A DNA stretch of 64,000 bases from Spisula solida (Eukaryota > Mollusca > Bivalvia > Venerida > Mactridae). A program made the translations under genes and the position numbers. The DNA is taken from NCBI GenBank assembly GCA_947247005.1, contig OX365948.1, positions 12,017,455 to 12,081,454 on the forward strand, written 5' to 3'. Shown piece after piece: positions 42,974 through 55,890 of this stretch. Positions within the stretch are counted from its first letter, which is position 1. Every line of letters starts with the position of its first letter. The notes beneath the pieces were generated by a model. The model was not told the origin of the DNA, did not search any database, and saw only the letters and a list, made by a program, of their open reading frames with translations.

Positions 42974-43090
42974 TTATTATATTTATTTATTTATTCGAGT
43001 CTCATCTATATTTACAACATATATTGCACACGACATAAACACAAATCATATATAGCCACTCTTATTAAGAGTTATAAGAGACATTATCTA
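42974..43090 (-). repeat. LINE-like 3' tail with (AATA)n
   Basis: On the - strand GATGAGACTCGAATAAATAA then (AATA)n, a tail style common to molluscan LINEs. No coding part is attached. Confidence 0.4.
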
Positions 43091-44159
43091 CATTATAATA
43101 AAACATCAACTATCACAAGGTACATGTACCGTATATAAAAATATGATATAACACATTTTTACATAGGATATGTTTAAAACTGAAAAACAGTTGTTAATCC
43201 TTATTAAAATATAAATTAAAAAAAAGAAATTATTAAGATACTGAGAGTTACCGTGCACTATAGCGCATATTTAAGAAATGACTTATGAAATCTACTTAGG
43301 ACCAATCAGATTGGTTCTAATTTGATTAACAACTGTTCTTCAGACGAACTAAAATAATATAATTTAATCAAATACGTACATTATTTACAAAGATAAAAAG
43401 AACGACACTGTAAAATATTGTAGCAGGTTTTGGCACTTATACGTATCATCTCTGAGTTTTTGAAAAGAAATGTGTTTTTGTAGGTGGTCAGTTTCGTTTT
43501 ATCTTTCGCATTTTTTCGGTCGTTCTTGTGATTTTTCTTTTTGGTGTTTTCTTTGTGTGCCTTCCGTGCTCTGTTGTTTTGCTGAATGCTACCATTTGTT
43601 ATCATCGTTTCGTTATTTACATCCTTGCGGTACATTAACAAAAACACACGATCATGCTGTTGACAATTGACAGGTATATAATTTGCACAATATCTATATT
43701 TTTTGTCATTCTTTGTGACTTTAAGTATTGCCATTGCATATGCCATTGCGTGTATTTTTAATACAATATGGATCGCAAGTAATACAATTGTAATCATATG
43801 CCCAGTATATATTACAATTACAAATTATTCTATAAAATCTTACTTTGTCATACACCCAAGTGTATTTAAATTCATACAAATGTTAACATCGGAAAACAAA
43901 CGTTTACTTATAAACATTGGTAAACTTATTTCACAAGCACTTATCATCAAATATTCTGTTATCAACAATACTGTATAAATACATTCGCTTAGCCTCCCAC
44001 ACAACACTCTATGTGGAGCTATAATCATTACTAGTATTTTATCTTTTGTTTGAAAATGTAATTGTTTTGTACGTTTGTACGTATTATGTTACCGTGTGAA
44101 GCATCATACTATGACCTTGTGTAAAAATGTTTTTAAAATATGTTTGTCAAGAAACGATT
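43091..44159. other. No recognised feature
   Basis: AT-rich. Overlapping open frames near 43381-43978 on both strands are low-complexity and unsupported. Confidence 0.4.
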
Positions 44160-44232
44160 GTTTACGACAATAAACTATTCTGTTCGGTTCTGTCCTCTTT
44201 TGTTCTATTCTTTTCTGTTATGTTCTGTCATA
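44160..44232 (+). repeat. LINE-like 3' tail with degenerate (TTCTG)n
   Basis: GACAATAAACTATTCTGTTC followed by a TTCTGT/TTCTATT-type pentamer run, resembling 3' ends of non-LTR elements. Confidence 0.5.
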
Positions 44233-45284
44233 AAACAAACATTTGTACAGCTAATCTGAAGGATCGTGTGATTTATTTGTCTGTTCGTTTGGGAAAACAG
44301 AAGAGCGTCAATAATCAAGAGCGGTCTTCCGTTTGGCCTTTTCTGTTGTAATAACTTGTCCCCTCGATACATTTTTTTTGTATTTAGGAGAGGTATCAAG
44401 AGCCAAGAAGAATTTGCAAAACATAATAGCGACATCCAGAGCGGTATTCGAAGGTTTTTGGGTTCAGGGAGTCTTATTGGTATGGCATGCCAAATATTTG
44501 CTTAATATTGTGCATATTCACGTTGCTTAATATCGTAAATAGTCAAACCAACTCGACGCTTACAGTATCAAACTACCCGAGGCTGGATTGTCAGAAATAA
44601 AAAGCAGCCACTTGGAGACAACAAGTCTGTCTAATATCGCAACCACATTATCGCAATGACCACACATGTTGATTCTGGCATCAGAAGTTTCGATTACATA
44701 ACATTGACATAATCCTGATTCATATTAAATAGTTTACTCAATTGGCAATAGTTTACCACCAGCTTAATTCATGTTTTATCTAGACTTAACATAATGATAG
44801 ACATAATCCATTAATCACATGTTGACTTTTTGATGACAATTCTAATGCTATGAAGACCATGCTAATACGTCTGTCTGACAATGACCGTTGTATAAAAACA
44901 AGCGGCGGACATGAACCGACATTTTATCTTGATCTTTGGATTAAAACATTGCACGGATTAATCACCAGGGGTTTCTGCAGCAGTATCCCATAGCCACGGT
45001 GCTTAAAACTAGGACGTAAAAACGTAATCTATAGTTTTTACTTCAAATTCAAAATTTGTGGACACAACAAATAGCATTATAATGTATTACCTTTACCTTG
45101 GGTGTTAACAATGTATTAATAAATAGGGAGTCTGTAGTGATGATATAAAACCTTTATGTAGTAATCTAAATATCTGGCGTGTTTGTCTAAAAAGAAATCC
45201 AATCTGACAAAAGTACTTGATCTTTCTTACTTGCTCATGCGAAGCGGGTTTGATGATATGATTTTAATCAGATTGGGAGAAATG
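44233..45284. other. No recognised feature
   Basis: No gene, repeat or exon recognised. Confidence 0.4.
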
Positions 45285-45588
45285 AAAACCCTTATGTAGG
45301 GAGAATATAGAGCGAATATAAGACTTTATGTACGGACAAAATAACACCATTATGTAGGGAGAATATAGAGCGAATATAAGACGTTATGTACAGACAAAAT
45401 AACACCATTATGTAGGGAGAATATAGAGCGAATATAAGACGTTATGTACGGACAAAATAACACCATTATGTAGGGAGAATATAGAGCGAATATTAGACGT
45501 TATGTACGGAGAATATAACACCATTATGTAGGGAGCATATAGGGATAATATATGACCTTATGTACGGACAATATAAAACCATAATGTA
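45285..45588. repeat. 58-bp tandem array, left part
   Basis: TATGTAGGGAGAATATAGAG recurs at 45293, 45351 and 45409 and onward at 58-bp spacing. It is cut by the mariner-like element. Confidence 0.9.
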
Positions 45589-46536
45589 CGAGGGATGATC
45601 CATATATAACGAGAAAATGCTTATATTTTCTTATGATACTTTAGATTTTACTCAAACTTTAGCTGGAAGTAATATCATACATTAGCAATGTTTCTCGGAA
45701 TTTCCATGATTACAATGTCACCATGCTAAAATCTATGGTTGCTAAGGTAACCCTTGATACGCCTAGGCGGGGCATTTTGTGGATTTTCACCGTTTTCGCG
45801 CAAATTCAAACCGTCAGTTTTCATGTAAGCAATAGCAATGTGATGAAAATTGGTACTTGGGGACACTTAAGACTCGCCGTACTGATGGTGACGTTATACA
45901 CGGGTTGTGTTGCCATTCGTTACATCACGCACGTGTTATCGTTCCGCGATAGCAAAAATAACGGACGACAAACGATTATCATTAGAATATTTAGTTTTGA
46001 AGAAAACAAGTAATAATAAAATTGTGCATGCTATTCAGTAATCATTTCGTGATCATGTCTTGTCAATAGCTTCGATTTGTGCACATTATAACACATTAAA
46101 AATTTACTTGAAAATGCTAGTGATCTAACACAACGTAGGCGCAACGTGACGTCGACGTCCTAACTAAGCACAAAAATAGTGGATGTTCTGAACGAAATCC
46201 CAAAAGATGACTATCGTGCGTCTTTTCAACATATTGAAGAAGGATAATCTGACTTTTTAAAAAAATTAATACAGTAGGACCTAAGGAATTTGATCGTTAA
46301 AAAGATCATAATTAAATTCTGAATGACGTTAAAAAGTTAAAAAATGACGTTGCCCCGCCTATCGGTTTCATATGTCGGCAAAAATGTTCCAAACAATTTA
46401 TTGTTCGATATATCTCAAAAATATTTCGCACGTTTTCTTCTAATATATGTTTTCGTCACAACATAAAATATTGTTAGAAAATAACATGTAATAGCAAGTT
46501 ATAAGCATTTTCTCGTTATATATGGATCATCCCTCG
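45589..46536. mobile_element. Mariner-like element with perfect 36-bp inverted ends, TA target
   Basis: The ends (45589-45624 and 46501-46536) are identical inverted copies starting CGAGGGATGATCC, each flanked by TA. Ends of this form are typical of mariner elements. The 948-bp body lacks a transposase. It interrupts the 58-bp array, so it arrived after the array formed. Perfect termini suggest recent movement. Confidence 0.8.
45723..46013 (+). CDS. Small open frame inside the mariner-like element
   Basis: 96 codons from ATG with two hydrophobic stretches (GILWIFTVFAQIQ and LRLAVLMVTLYTGCVAI). No transposase motif or known domain. It may be chance or a captured fragment. Low confidence as a gene. 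Confidence 0.2.
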   Translation: MLKSMVAKVTLDTPRRGILWIFTVFAQIQTVSFHVSNSNVMKIGTWGHLRLAVLMVTLYTGCVAIRYITHVLSFRDSKNNGRQTIIIRIFSFEENK

Positions 46537-47050
46537 TAGGTAGCATATAGAGAGTATATATGACCTTTATGTAAGGACAATATAAAACTATTATGTAGGG
46601 AGCATATAGAGAGTATATATGACCTTTATGTAAGGACACTATAAAACCATAATTTAGGTAGCATATAGAGTATATATGACCTTTATGTAGGTACAATATA
46701 AAACCATAATTTAGGGAGCATATAGAGAGTATATATGACCTTTATGTAAGGACAATATAAAACCATAATTTAGGTATATAGAGAGAATATAAGACGTTAT
46801 GTAAGTACAATATAAAAAATATTATGTAGGGAGCATATAGAGATACTTACGAACTTTATGTTAGTTTAATATTAAACCATTATGTAGGGAGCATATAGGT
46901 AGAAGTATGCCTTATATGTAATTACAATATAAAACCATTATGTAGGACCATATAGTGATAAAGATAATTACAACCTTTTTGTAGTAAGCAAAATAAAAGC
47001 TGAGCAGAATATAACACATTTATGTAAGGAAAATAAAACGATTATGTAGA
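46537..47050. repeat. 58-bp tandem array, right part, more diverged
   Basis: Units such as TAGGGAGCATATAGAGAGTA and GACCTTTATGTAAGGACAAT continue the array beyond the insertion and decay towards 47050. Confidence 0.85.
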
Positions 47051-47715
47051 AAGAATAAATTCTGCTTCATATACTTTAAGAGCATTTCTCTGTAAGAACT
47101 AAACATTAAAGAACGAGTCCGGCAGGCATAGGGACCCATTTGGCATAATCTTTCACGCTTTTAAACATACCTCCCACTAACAAAAAAACTGCATTGTTCA
47201 ATCCGGTTACCCCATTATTAAATAAAATGCTCTTCGATTAAACGAAAAGTTGAAATCCATTTAAGATAAAAAGCCATACATGTATACCATGCATGATTGT
47301 CTGTCAATATCAAATTGATTAAAGTAGAAATAACTAGATATACGAGTAGCTCATATAAAGGACTGTAAGCTCAAAATATTACATTGTTCGGTTTCCGTGG
47401 GACTTATTACAAACCTAGAACTAAGCCAGCCAGTATATTCGTATAAAGTCGTCAGAATAATATATTGAACATAATCGTAAGAGATCTGCTCTTCACTATT
47501 GGCTACATCGTTACTGAATAATTGTTTTCTTATAATTTTGTTTTGTATCAGTAAGGTTCAATTAAACATATAGTTTCGAAACATTTTTGCAATTATTATT
47601 TCATTTAATATTATATATTTCAAAGATTATATTTAACTTAAGATAAGTTTGCCATACGAAATAGAACCCTTTCTAGTGCAACAGTACTTTTTTTTATAAA
47701 ACTTTATTTTAGGAG
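47051..47715. other. Upstream region of the secreted-protein gene
   Basis: AT-rich. TTTATTTTAG at 47703-47712 immediately before the GAG-ATG looks like a splice acceptor, so a 5' untranslated or alternative first exon may exist further left. Confidence 0.35.
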
Positions 47716-47856
47716 ATGTTTATGATGTGGAGTAAAGTGACATTTATCATTTTGATTTTGATGCCATGGATTGTTGCAGTGGACCGGGATAAACACCGGT
47801 TTCTAGGCGGAACAATGAGCTACACTACCAATCCGATTAGTGGCGGCCGATATAAG
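47716..47856 (+). CDS. Secreted-protein gene exon 1, signal peptide
   Basis: MFMMWSKVTFIILILMPWIV and onward, then HRFLGGTMSYTTNPISGGRY. Donor GTACGC, phase 0. Confidence 0.75.
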
Positions 47857-50800
47857 GTACGCTGATTATACACATATCAATTAAGTGATTAATAATTATT
47901 ACATCTTATAATGTTTCTAAGTTGACTGTCATAACTTGTAGGAAAATGCATTACTACGCGCAGCATTTTTTTGTCATAAATCTGCATTGTTTTTGCTTAG
48001 TTACGTTAATCGTTTATTTGGAGTTTCATAATTGCGTGACGCCACTAAAATTTCAGCAGCATACAACCGCCAATTATAAAATTACGTCAGTGAATTGTCG
48101 TCTGATTTTGCAATTTATATTGTATCATAAGGTACGAAAGAACATTGTTATAATAATGACAATCGTACCGATATTTCCCACAGGTAACTGTATTATTAAC
48201 AAAGAGTTAATTAATTTATAATATCTAAGAAAGGTTTATAACACGGGAAATTGACATCACAGTCACTTGAGGTGCAGTTTGTTTTTAATAAATATTTCAT
48301 TAATTCTGGTGTTATTTTTAATATTTTTACATAATCAGACACTAGAGAGCTTCGTCTTTAATTTGATATCAATATTTTAAAAATCCATCCATAAAAAGAA
48401 AATACACCCACAGAGCGTGAAATCACTTTCTTTTTTCTTGTTCAAAATTGCATGGTCGTTTCTATTGAATGCACCTCTGTGACTGACTGGACACTGTGGT
48501 ATACATTTCATGGTATAACTTTTTAACTAGTCGATCGATTTCGATGGGATTTTGCATGGAGGTTGTTCTAACGATTTTGTCTATGAATGTAATTACTTTA
48601 TGAAGATATCGTAAGCCAATTATTGTTATTGATACCATGAAAATCTGACCACCTTAGTACAAATGCACCTTTCTAAGATCTTTATCAATGATACAGTTAC
48701 CTGTGTTATTTCCACGTGCGGCGACATGGCGTCATTGGTATATTTTGAATCACGGTTTACATAATTCAATTCTGATGATCAAATAATACAGCACGTTTCA
48801 TGTTAAACAGAATAGAATTTCTGCACATTTTGATTTCGTTTTCATGAGCATACGCCAATAAACAAACACACCATTGGAACAGTGACATTACTTTTGGATA
48901 TACCCACGTATATAGTTTAAATTCTGTTTAAAATGTACGAATATCATCTTTTAATGGATAATAATGAGACAACGATCGACGCATTGAATCCCTGACCCCT
49001 GAATCAAAAGTTCGCCTATCTTCTAAGCCTTTAATATGTTGTCCTCTATATTCCCTGGGCTAGGCGCAAACTAAGAAAGCAGTCATCGAGAGTTATTTAT
49101 GTTTCGTGTTCGACTGTGAAAGTCGGAATGTGTGGCCATTCGGGTTTATCCCTGCCTTATTCGAGGGGTGTTCAAATTGGAATTCCAGTAATGTTATATT
49201 TCCGTGTACCAATTTTGTTTTAAAAATAGTAAACTGTATATCAAAGATCATTGTATTAGCTTTAAATTGATAACTCACATTTTAAAATCCGTTAAGTCTG
49301 ACTGTAACAACAGGTCGATTAACATTGTCTACTCGTGTATACTAAAGCTAAAATGTCACTTTTCTCTGAGCAAATTCCGTATTTAAATAACTTGAAAGGT
49401 GAAATGGTGTAATGTAATGTGTACTTTAATTTGGAAATTAACCTCATGCACGTTATCCAAATACCGCAACATAAAAGAAAAGGATCGCAAAAATTAAAGA
49501 TTTAATTTATACTGGCGGAAGATTTACAATTATGTACTCGGTAGGACTTTCATACAATTCTTTTCTTTACATACCAAGTTCCTACCATTCAATATAATGT
49601 ATAAAATCGACAATGGGTAAATTCCAAGTGTAACGAATGTAATTTCCTTCAGAAATACTCGCTGACCAGCCACAGGTTTGTAGGCAGGCATGCTGCTGCA
49701 GAGCAATGAGCCTCAACATGAGGCAGCCATAAACGCGACTTTCTGAGAAGCTTAAATGTTCTTGAGCTTCCAGACCCTCATTATTACTAATACATGCATT
49801 TTTATGTATGTTCATTAATAGGCTGATGTAGAGGTGATCACGGGATGGGTGTTAGGTACAGGTCCCTGTGGGGACGGTTGTAACAGCAACAAACTGGGAA
49901 CATCCACGTTACCTACGAGAAAACAAATAGAAACGTCCACGGCGGATCCGTACTTCTTTGGAAAATTCTTTGCAGATTCAGATCCCACTTGTCAGGGTGT
50001 AAAATGCATTGACAACACGATTAAAGGTGATTTGACAGAGAAAGTGTTTGCACTGAATTATGAGGCGAAGTGGGAACAAGACATTGCAAAATTTTCGATC
50101 ACTTACGATGGTACTCTGGATGTCAAGTAAGTGACAGTCAATATAGTCGGTCTTACTAGCTGTTTGATTTTGTTAACCATGTTTTAGTCATACTAAGACT
50201 AACCATTAACATTATCTTGTCACTGGTTGAAGTCTTCTGGAACGACCGCGTAATAGTTTTAAGCATTGGAGCTATCACACAACCTACCGTGTCTGAAACA
50301 ACGGCAAGTTTCAACGGATAACAAATGTCATGTTAAGAAAAATAATATAGTTGGTATTTTTAATTAATAGGTAACTTATCAAAACAGCACATGATTAACA
50401 GAGTTACCGTGATAAACTAGCTAAATAAAGTTAAAATACTACAATGCTTGCAGTTTTGAAGGCGATTTCTGGCGAAATCTAACGTTACAGACTGGTTCGC
50501 TTAAATGGCACTTGCAAGCAGAATTTTCAACTAAAATCCGAAATGACACACAGAAACCAAATTCTCTACCCGGCGTCATTGGAAGACCGTATTACAGGTG
50601 CGTTGAAGATACGATAATATTGTCTGATTAAACTTTGTGTCTTGTGTTAAATACTACGCTCCTATTCGATCATTTTGTTTACGTGAACACAAATGAAAAA
50701 TATGTTGAATACAGTTATAATATTCAGTTGGACAATGCTTGCAAATAATGATATTTTTAATTAATAATGGCAAATGTTTTCTATAAGTGTATAAGACGCA

Positions 50801-53800
50801 TCCGAGCTATTGACATATGACTACTCGATTTTACGATAAAACACGGAACTTTACTTATCTTTTATTATTTCTTAAATAAATAATGTAATCCACGAAAAGT
50901 CGCCGTCCTCATCGAGAATAAAATATTATACGATGCTTATTTCAACTTTCCATTATTTTTGTTAGAGTGAAACTGAACGCCACTACGACTATAAGGCTGG
51001 CTGTATCGGATGCTGATGGAGATGAATTGAAATGTATCCCGGCTCAATATGTAGAGGGAGGCGCCATCTCAACACATTATCCTCCGGGAGTAGAAGTACT
51101 AAAGGTAATTTTACAAAGTACAACTTTTAATTTTTATTTTGCCTGACGCCGTTAATACCCTTTTGTTTAAAACACCAACTTAAATTTTATGCAGTATCTT
51201 TCAAATTAATTTATTATTGAAACTGTTTAATTTCAGGATTGTAAAGTCAAAATAACTACAAGTATTTCCAAAGGTTATTCGGACGATTCTTGGATTGCTG
51301 TCGCTGTCGTTATTCGTGATTATAACAAGGAAACGATCACATATGACGGAGAAAAAAGAAACCCTTATGCATATTCATTAGGATATTCCAGCTTTCAGGT
51401 TATAATTTTACTTCAGTTTTTGTATAAATGATATAAAAGCTCAAACACTGACTTTCATTTTTCTAATTATCAAGTATTTTAAATGTAATCTAAATGTACT
51501 CGCTCAAGTCCGGTCTGGTACCAACAAACGCAAGTTTTCGTCATCTGGCTATACTAATATATTTGACGTATAGTTCTGAAATTCCGTATTAACTTTGGTC
51601 AAATGAACTTAAACATGTTTGCGGAGTTATTTAGTCTCCATTTAGTATAAATCGATAATTCATGTAGGTCACTTGTTTACTTTTCATTTTCGAATATTCG
51701 TCTCGCGCGAATTGTAGAAATAAAACGACATGAACAATTTCTAATCATTTTTATTAAATAAGCGCTTTCATTTTTTTTGCTAAACAAATTTTGAATCAAT
51801 TTTCATGGGATAAATAAGATAACATCGAGATACCATGCTTTCATCGAAAGAAGACAACTTCATGCCATGTTATCGTAATTGTATTGATAGATCATTCACA
51901 CGTTTAACATGTACATATACCGTATCTTAAATGTTTGTTTATTGTCATTTGTCGATTATCATTTATTTTATTGTTATTTTGTCATGTACATTAATACATG
52001 TATTGCAGTTTTTTTTCAAATAAGTTATTTAATTCATTTATAAATGTAACCTTACACCATTAAGTATGCCTTGTATTTCGTTTCGACAAGGTAAACTTTA
52101 TAATGGAAACACTATACATTTGTAATTCATAAACTATGTTTCTTTGTACAATTAAAAATGTATATTGTATGTAATGTACAATCTCTCGGATAATAAGAGC
52201 GGTTGTGCTTAACATATAATATCAGTACATAAACTATAAATTTTCTAAAAAAATACCGTCTCTCCCGAATCCGGGCCTAAATTCGTCTCATACATATATA
52301 CCTCGGTTACATATATATAAAAGATTTTTCTAATTTGGTATAATATCATATCGCATACTTTCCCGTCATATATCACCATGCTATTTATGTATTTTGTATT
52401 ATTGTTGCTTTGTTAAAAGTCCTTTTCAGGACTGAATATGCAAATAAATTCTATTCTATTCCATTCTATCTAAATTTATTAAAACATTATAATTGGACTT
52501 TGTACGTGTATTTATACGCGGAACCAATGTTGGTTTTATAAAAGATATGTTTCGTGGCTTTATTCAAATGCTTAGTGAGTTTTGATAATTCATACATTCC
52601 TTGATTGTCTATAAGAAAACTATCTACTTGCTAGTATCACATCGGTGTTTTGTTACAAGAAAACTATCTACTTATCACATTGGTGCTTTGTTACAAACAC
52701 CGATGTGATAAGTAGATAGTTTTCTTATAGACAAACACGGATACTTAATACGTCTAGAAACGCAACGTTTTTATCCCCGTTTTTTTCTTACTTGCATTGT
52801 ACATGCGTATTTGAATTTAGTGTAGTAGTGTTGCATAATCTTGTAGAATCTTGGCCAGTTATCGATTGTGTGACGTAAATCCAATGCACCGATATAATCA
52901 CAAAATTTCAACGCGCACTGTTTTCGCATGATAAATTTTGGTATAAATTGCATCGAACATTTTGTAAAGTTTTTTTATAAAAAGACAATCATAAAAGAAA
53001 TGGCATATTTTCCGGAATAAAAAAATGCCATGATTGTCCGAATATGAGCGAAATCATGCCATTTGTATGTTTATAGCAGAGATGTCAAACTGAAGTTGGC
53101 ATAATGGTTAAATTGTCATGCACCGAAAAATTCTGGTTCAGAGACACGCTGCCAACACGCTGGCACTATTTGGGACCGCCTAAGTTCAGGTCATCCATGT
53201 GTAACAACTCTTTCACAGGACCAGTAAGACCGCGCGATCCAGCTCCAGGTCAGGCTCACAACTGCTGCTGACAGTGCTAAACAACTTGTTGGACATCATG
53301 AATAAGTAACCAATCAATATTTGATCGATACTTTACCTATTCACTTGAAACAACGATTTCGAAAAAATAGCGATTTTATCAGTTTTTCTTCCGTTATTTT
53401 TCGGCCGCATTGTACACCAAACACTGCTCTGCACATAACTGTAGCCTATGTGATAAAATGTTACAGATGTATTGATAATGATTTGAATGTCTATCATCAT
53501 GCAAGTTGAAAACATATTGACAGTAGACCCAGTGTTGCGTTTCTAGATGTACTCAGTATATATAGGCCTATCATCCATTTTTATTGAAATTTAGCACAGT
53601 TCACTGAATTATCTTTACCAACTCTATGTTTAAATGTGATAATTGGTTATTGAATCATTGAGTTTTTCCCCACTTAAGGTGATTCCAAACTTAATTTCTT
53701 CTGTACAAGAGGTATCAAACACCTGATTTTTATGAAGAACACACTCATGATAGTGATTGTGCAAACCCATAACAGTTTTGCCCGGCTAGTTTTCAAGATA

Positions 53801-55854
53801 TTTTTAGACTTAGTGGAGCCCCCCTAAAAACTGATATTTGCATTTCACGGAAAAAGTTTGACATTTAATTGCATAAAACTTAGCATGCACGAAATTTCGT
53901 ATATACGGAATCACACGATAACGTTTGTTTTAGACCATGCATGTTATATGTATTTTTAAATGATATTTTAAAATACGTGATTTTTCATTTTTAAGTTATA
54001 CGAAAAAAATAGTTGAACAACTTGCTGTTTTCTTACATGCAACCAGTGAGAGTAACTATTATAGAAGTTTTAGCCCAAGTTTAATGGCATTTGCTCGGCT
54101 AGATTTTTTTTAATTGACACTTTAGTGATTTCGGAAATGTCGAAAACCAGGAGAGTTTACAAAATACATCAACGTTTTGAATACGTTGTATGTAGTTTTC
54201 GCGATAATTTGTTTTTGAAAAATGTGTATATTTAAAGATGAGCCTATGCTCTTTTTCATTAGCTAGTCTATATTCTTACGAAAAGTATGCAAAAGAACAT
54301 TCCTCTAAAGTAGTCGGGATGCTTGCTAAACAAATATTATAACTTGGATACAATTTTGTGTGGGAGCATTATATTACGTTTCACATACGTTTCACATACG
54401 TTGTAGCTAGTATTCGCGAGTGTTGGTGTTTCAACGTTTGGAATAAATGGCACATAACATTTCAGCTATAGCTTTATTCTGCAAGCTTATTATAGTATAA
54501 TATAATAACTAACTATACAGTAAATTCGCGATTTTAAGACATGAGAACATGCTGACACATCAATTTAAAGTTTTTCATCATGGTAGTCAGACGCATTCAA
54601 TACGTCTTATTTACACCGGTTTCTAAACTTCCGCTAACCTGAAGAGTTGGGAATCACCTTAATATGTAATTATTTTACATTGTCGTCAACAAAAGTACAA
54701 GGAGTAAAATAATTTATTATGATCATGTAAATGGATGAATGCTAAATTGTGATTGAGAAAACACTGCTGGTAGAAATATGGAAAATGTTAAGCTGCATTT
54801 GTTTGAATAGCAAAATATACATCTTTTAAGCCCATCGTCTGATTACAGTGATCACTTGTACATACACCTCTTGTATATAGACCCTTTGTTCGTATACATG
54901 TATGCGCTGTGTTATGCGCAATTTGCTTATTTATGCTGTTCTGATCACTTCTAGCACCCATACGTATTAACCCCGTTTTAGACTTGAAATTTTAAATTGG
55001 AAGTCAATGCAAAGTACAGTTTTCTGAGGATAAAAAAATCCGTTATATTTTATGAAAGTTGGTAGGGTTGTTATAATAAGATATGCAAAAATTGGTTCTA
55101 ATCAGAATTGTTCTTTTTAAGACATTTGAGGTCTGACAACATTCGCCCTTTTACTTGATGTTAAGGTAACAATATACTAATAGGCATTTCTTTGTTCTGT
55201 TCCGTACGTAATGATAAGAACAGTAAATTTGCTTATTTACTGTGATGTGTATTTGTAAATAATGCATGTTCTCAATTTGAGAAGTTGAGAACATTATACA
55301 CTTATAAGGTGAATAGATCAGAATCAGAATAAAGAGCCTGCCAAATAAGAATTATTTGATAGTAAAAAGTATGTTTTGTACTTTTCAGTTTGTCGTGAAC
55401 GTACTTGAACATGTGTCACCCCCTCAATTTGTGTCACCAACTCCATCAAATGCACATACATTCATTCTTTACATTGGAGCGCTCTGGACGACGGATATTT
55501 ATGCAGAAGCATCCGAAAATACGTACGTTCTTGCTAAGTACTTTGAGTATTACTAAAGGTTGTTCACCAATCAATTTGGGTCCATGGTAAATCAAGTTTT
55601 AACATTTATAATTTATTCACTTTTAAAACTCCATTCCATATATAACGCGTTGCCAGAATGTTGTGAGTGAAAAGATTAAAGACGTTACGCACGAAACTGG
55701 TACATAAAAACGTTGCGTCAAAAAACGACGTAAACGTCGACTTTTGCGTGTTTGTTTACGACGTCCAGCAGTTAAGTTTATACTTTGATTCAATGGATCA
55801 TGCATAAGAAGATAATTATATATTGAGGGTATTCTATACGCATGGGCTCTCTCT

Positions 55855-55890
<36 letters not shown>

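Noticed and set aside
43381..43797. 138-codon - strand frame, Lys/Asn-rich
   Set aside because: Low-complexity, overlapping frames on the other strand, no splice context or domain.
46499..46696. 65-codon - strand frame with internal repeats
   Set aside because: Translation of the 58-bp tandem array across the mariner-like end.
55846..55888. Coding Arg-Glu repeat on the - strand
   Set aside because: It is a (CT)n microsatellite in an intron.
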